Below, in pieces: positions 56,560-60,000 of a stretch of DNA of 60,000 bases. Origin of the DNA: Takakia lepidozioides (Eukaryota > Streptophyta > Takakiopsida > Takakiales > Takakiaceae). The notes beneath the pieces are model-generated. The model was not told the DNA's origin and did no database searches. It saw nothing but the letters and a program-made list of their open reading frames with translations. The translations under genes were made by a program, and so were the position numbers. How positions within the stretch are numbered: position 1 is the first letter of the stretch; the number at the start of each line of letters is the position of its first letter. The stretch lies in assembly GCA_030704615.1 (NCBI GenBank), contig CM060732.1, positions 17,424,001 through 17,484,000 of the forward strand, given 5' to 3'.

Positions 56560-59320
56560 AGCTAAAATCACTGGCTGGAGTCCATTAAAGCGTCTCAGGT
56601 GTCATCTATGTCCAAGTGCAATTCCCTATATATCCAGAGACCCTACAATTTGGGAGATCAGATGGGGTTGGCCCATATGTGAAGACTTGAAATCTAAGCC
56701 CAAGTGCAATCTCCTATGTATCCAAGTGCTTCTCCTATGTAGAGGCCCAAGTGTGACCTCCAGTATCCACTGCCATCTAAGTCCAAGTGCAATCCCCTAT
56801 GTATCCAAAGACCTACAATTTGGGAGATCTCCATGTCATTGCCCACTTTGCTATTTTAGCAATCTCCCCTGTCGATGCTTCATATATTGATATATCCACT
56901 TTGCTATTTTTTGCAAATTTCCAACAACGAAAAGTACTTGAAACTCCAAATATCCCCCATGAAGGGCCAATCATTGCTCTATGCATGAAAGCCCACTTTG
57001 CAATCCCCGACATATCCAATTGTGTCTCCTATGTCGAGGCCCAAATGCGACCTCTAGGATAGCCTGTGCCATTGGCCCAAGTGTCCAATGTTATCCAAGT
57101 CCAAATGCATTTTTTTTCCACATAGTCTGCGACCAGATTTGAACCTGGGACCTTTCCCTTGATATCTCTCATGTTGAGGCTCCAACCATTGTCCCAGGAA
57201 TGCCCACTTTGCAATTTTCGTGAATTTTCAGCGACCCAAAGTACTTGAAATTCCACATCTCCCACACCGCAGGTCCTAAAATCGTGAGACCAAGCCCGTG
57301 CACCCCTCCTCGTCGAGGGCTTTCCAACGGAACCAAGCACCAGCGCTGGGGCCTCGCGGTTTGGGACATCTCAACGCTACAAAACAAAACAAAACAAACA
57401 AACAAACGTCTCGATTCATATATTGATAGGGTAGCCTCTGTCGTTGGCCCAAGTGCCCAGGGTCATGTAAGCCCAAGTGCAATCTCCTATGCATTCAAGT
57501 GTGTCTCCTATGTCTAGGCCCAAGTATGATCTCCAGGGTAGCTTGTGCCATTGGCCCAAGTGTCCAATGTCATCTAAGTCATCGAAGTCTAATCATTTTT
57601 TTCCACGGAAACTGCGACCTGATTTGAACCAGAGACCTTTTCCTTGATATCTCTCCCGTCGTGGGTCCGATAGTTGTGCCAAGAATGCTCACTTTGCTAT
57701 TTATCCCGATTTTCCAGCGACCCAAAGTACTTGAAATTCCACATCTCCCACACCGGCAGGTCCAACAATCATGAGACCAAGCCCGTGCACCCCGCCTCGT
57801 CGGGCTTTCCAACGGTACCAAGCACCCGTGCTGGGGCCCCGCAATTTGGGACATGAAACCTACGCGGACAGTCACAGAAGTATATATAGGGAGTAGTAAC
57901 CCCGAGAAGGGTGCAAGCCCGTTGGTGACCAAAAACTAGTGAGTGAGCGAGCGAGCCGGAAAGTGACCAAAGAGAGGGGAGCTATTCCAGACTGCCATCT
58001 GACAAGACAAAACAAAACAAAACAAAACAAACGTCTCGCTTCATATATTGATATTTTTTGTGAATTTCTAACGACCAAAAGTACTTAAAATTTCAAATCT
58101 CCCACGTGAAGGGCAATCACTGCTCCAAGAAAGCCCACTTTGATATTTTTCCCAAATTTCCAGCGACCCAAAATACTTGAAATTCCACATCTCCCACACC
58201 GCGGGTCCAAAAATCATGAGACCAAGCCGGTGCACCCCTCCTCATCGAGGGCTTTCCAGTGGCATCAAGCACCGGGGCTGGGCCAGCGGTTTGGGAGATC
58301 TCAACGACACTACAAAACAAACAAAACAAAACAAAACAAACGTTCGATTCATATATTGATATGGTAGCCTGTGCCATTGGCCCAAGTGTCCAATGTCATC
58401 TAAGTCCAAGTGCAATCCTTCCTGTATCCAAGTGCGTCTCCTATGTCGAGGCCCAAATGCGACGTAGCATGTGCCGTGGGCCCAAGTCTCAAGTGTCATC
58501 TAAGTCCAAGTATAAGATCTTCTATGTATCCCAGTGCGTCTCCTATGTTGAGGCCCAAGTGCAACCTCTAGGATAGCCTGTACCTTTGGCCCATGTGTCA
58601 AGAATTGAAAATCTAAGACCAAGTGCAATTTCCTATGTACCCAATGCGTCTCCTATGTTGAGGCCCAAATGCGACCTCTAGTGTAGCCTATGCCGCTGGC
58701 CCATGTGTGAAGAATTAAAATCTTAGTCCAAGTGCAATCTCCTATGTATCCAAGTGTGTCTCCTATGTCGAGGCCCAAATGCAACCTCTAGAGTAGCCTG
58801 TGCCGTTGGCCCAAGTGTCCAATGTCATCTAAGTCATCTAAATATAATCATTATTTTTCCACAGAGCCTACGACCAGATTTGAACCGGAGACCTTTTCCT
58901 TGATATCTTTCCTGCCGAGGCTCTAGCCATTGTCATGAATGCCCACTTTGCTATTTTTGCAATCTCCCCTGTCGAGGCTTCCTATATTGATATATCCACT
59001 TTGCTATTTTTTGAGAATTTCCAGCGACCAAAAGTACTCGAAATTCCAAATCTCCCACGTGAAGGGCCAATCATTGCTCCAGGAAAGCCCACTTTGCTAT
59101 TTTTTGAGAATTTCCAGCGACCAAAAGTACTTGAAATTCCACATCTCCCACACTGCATGTCCAAAAATTATGAGACCAAGCCCGTGCACCCCTCCTCGTC
59201 GAGGGCTTTCCAATGGTACCAAACATCGGCTGGGGCCTCACTGTTTGGGAGATCTCGACGCTACAAAACAAACCAAAACGAACGTCTCGCTTCATGTATT
59301 GATATCAAATAATTTTTTTA
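56560..59320 (-). repeat. Cluster of SINE-like repeats
   Basis: Same family as at 17.0 and 21.2-24.1 kb, mostly reverse orientation. Antisense B boxes (GATTTGAACC) occur near 57137, 57620 and 58878. AAAAC/CAAAC runs followed by GTCTCGCTTCATATATTGAT occur near 57380-57425, 58005-58050, 58310-58355 and 59265-59305. The uninterrupted copy near 58680-58720 gives the empty site for the MITE at 21869. Confidence 0.65.
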
Positions 59321-59447
59321 TTTCGAATGAATTCATCTCATCACACGTGGCAAGACTAAACTTCTAGTAAAAATTTACATCGTGAACAAAGGAGAAGATG
59401 AAAACTGTTCACACATAACCGTTTGAATTGTTGATCTTTTGGGTAAA

Positions 59448-60000
59448 TCAAGGATAAAGTTTAATGCGATCAGGAGACTCATGAGGCCATAGTGAGAGAC
59501 ACTGCCCTCCGTTGCCGGAGGGTGTGAAGTCCATATCCCATAAGTCACTGCTGGCTTGCAAACTGGTTGGCGTCGATGAATCTATCTGATCTGCTAGAAG
59601 GGGTCGAACTACTTCCATTTCCCAGAGAACTGCATCAGAGCTCAGAATTTGCAGCAGTGTACTAGTGCAGCTGGAAGGCTCCATACAATCCCCAAAACAA
59701 GAGGAATATGAGGGATCGTCATTTGCAGTGCTTTCTAGATGTTTAACATGAAGACTGTCGTTGATTGGACATGAGTGTTTTTTAATTTTATCTAAACTAG
59801 GTTTAATACTACATGGGCCGTGAACATTAAGTGACAGATTGTGGAATGCTGCTTGTTCAGTGCTCAAATCGCGACTAGCCTTACAGTCCGATGTTACTGT
59901 GAGAGCTTGACTAGGTTGTACAGCTAGTCGTCGCATGTTGTGCCCTTCAATTTGGTCCCGTGATTGTGACGAGCTGGTTACAAGTGTTGATTCTCTTGTC
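59448..60000 (-). CDS. 3' exon of an unidentified gene (5' partial)
   Basis: Minus-strand frame open to the window edge, at least 180 codons, with the stop at 59448-59450. Composition is Ser/Leu/Asp-rich with aromatic-acidic clusters (DAVLWEMEVVRPLLADQIDS, SSDLWDMDFTPSGNGGQC), the texture of a transcription-factor C-terminal activation region such as those of R2R3-MYB proteins. The DNA-binding part would lie beyond 60000. Family assignment is a guess. Confidence 0.45.
   Translation of the reverse strand, partial: TRESTLVTSSSQSRDQIEGHNMRRLAVQPSQALTVTSDCKASRDLSTEQAAFHNLSLNVHGPCSIKPSLDKIKKHSCPINDSLHVKHLESTANDDPSYSSCFGDCMEPSSCTSTLLQILSSDAVLWEMEVVRPLLADQIDSSTPTSLQASSDLWDMDFTPSGNGGQCLSLWPHESPDRIKLYP

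Overview
The window is nuclear DNA of a land plant. The three recognisable host genes (the C-terminal half of the RKP/KPC1-type ubiquitin ligase, COP9 signalosome subunit CSN8, and a BAT1-type amino-acid permease) are typical plant genes with GT-AG introns. The density of mobile DNA and decayed elements suggests a large, repeat-rich genome, possibly a non-angiosperm lineage (lycophyte, fern or bryophyte), but the sequence alone does not fix the species.

Layout. 1-4.4 kb: 3' part of RKP (+), one intron of which holds a nested LINE insertion. 6.5-8.6 kb: CSN8 (+), all five exons reconstructed. 9.9-13.2 kb: the permease (-), five exons, 567 codons. 13.3-17 kb: mostly featureless intergenic DNA plus one GC-rich islet. 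17-24.1 kb and 56.6-59.3 kb: clusters of a tRNA-related SINE-like repeat, one copy split by a 718-bp non-autonomous DNA element with a 9-bp target duplication. 19.8-21.1 kb: an array of hairpin palindromes beside a methyltransferase fragment. 24.1-37.3 kb: a large DNA transposon ('element 1') carrying a MULE-like transposase (-), a divergent ParB-like/DNA-methyltransferase gene (+), palindrome arrays, and a terminal inverted repeat at 37306 that cuts into the reverse transcriptase of a Ty3-type LTR retrotransposon. 37.3-42.1 kb: that retrotransposon (-) with gag, protease, truncated RT and its 5' LTR. 42.1-45.7 kb: a minisatellite and a second methyltransferase copy. 46.2-52.5 kb: a complete TIR-bounded element ('element 2', 8-bp target duplication) with a related transposase and its own palindrome arrays. 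52.5-53.1 kb: LTR and LINE fragments. 55.3-56.5 kb: a degenerate tandem repeat. 59.4-60 kb: the 3' exon of an unidentified gene (-).

The most unusual content is the transposon system of 19.8-52.5 kb. Transposase and/or ParB-like methyltransferase genes are accompanied by arrays of roughly 22-bp palindromes. Each element has its own palindrome version: arm GGAAATGCGG in element 1, GGAAATTCGG in element 2, GGTGTGCG beside the third methyltransferase fragment. Spacing is strikingly regular: exactly 53 bp in 25 of 28 steps of one array, alternating 53/32 bp in another, and exactly 96 bp in a third. Spacers fall into a few classes repeated in order. Single palindromes of the same version also sit inside introns of the methyltransferase gene. 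The simplest reading is that they are binding (or modification) sites for the element's own proteins, diversifying together with them; that is inference. Every transposase and methyltransferase copy here carries lesions, so none looks intact as read.
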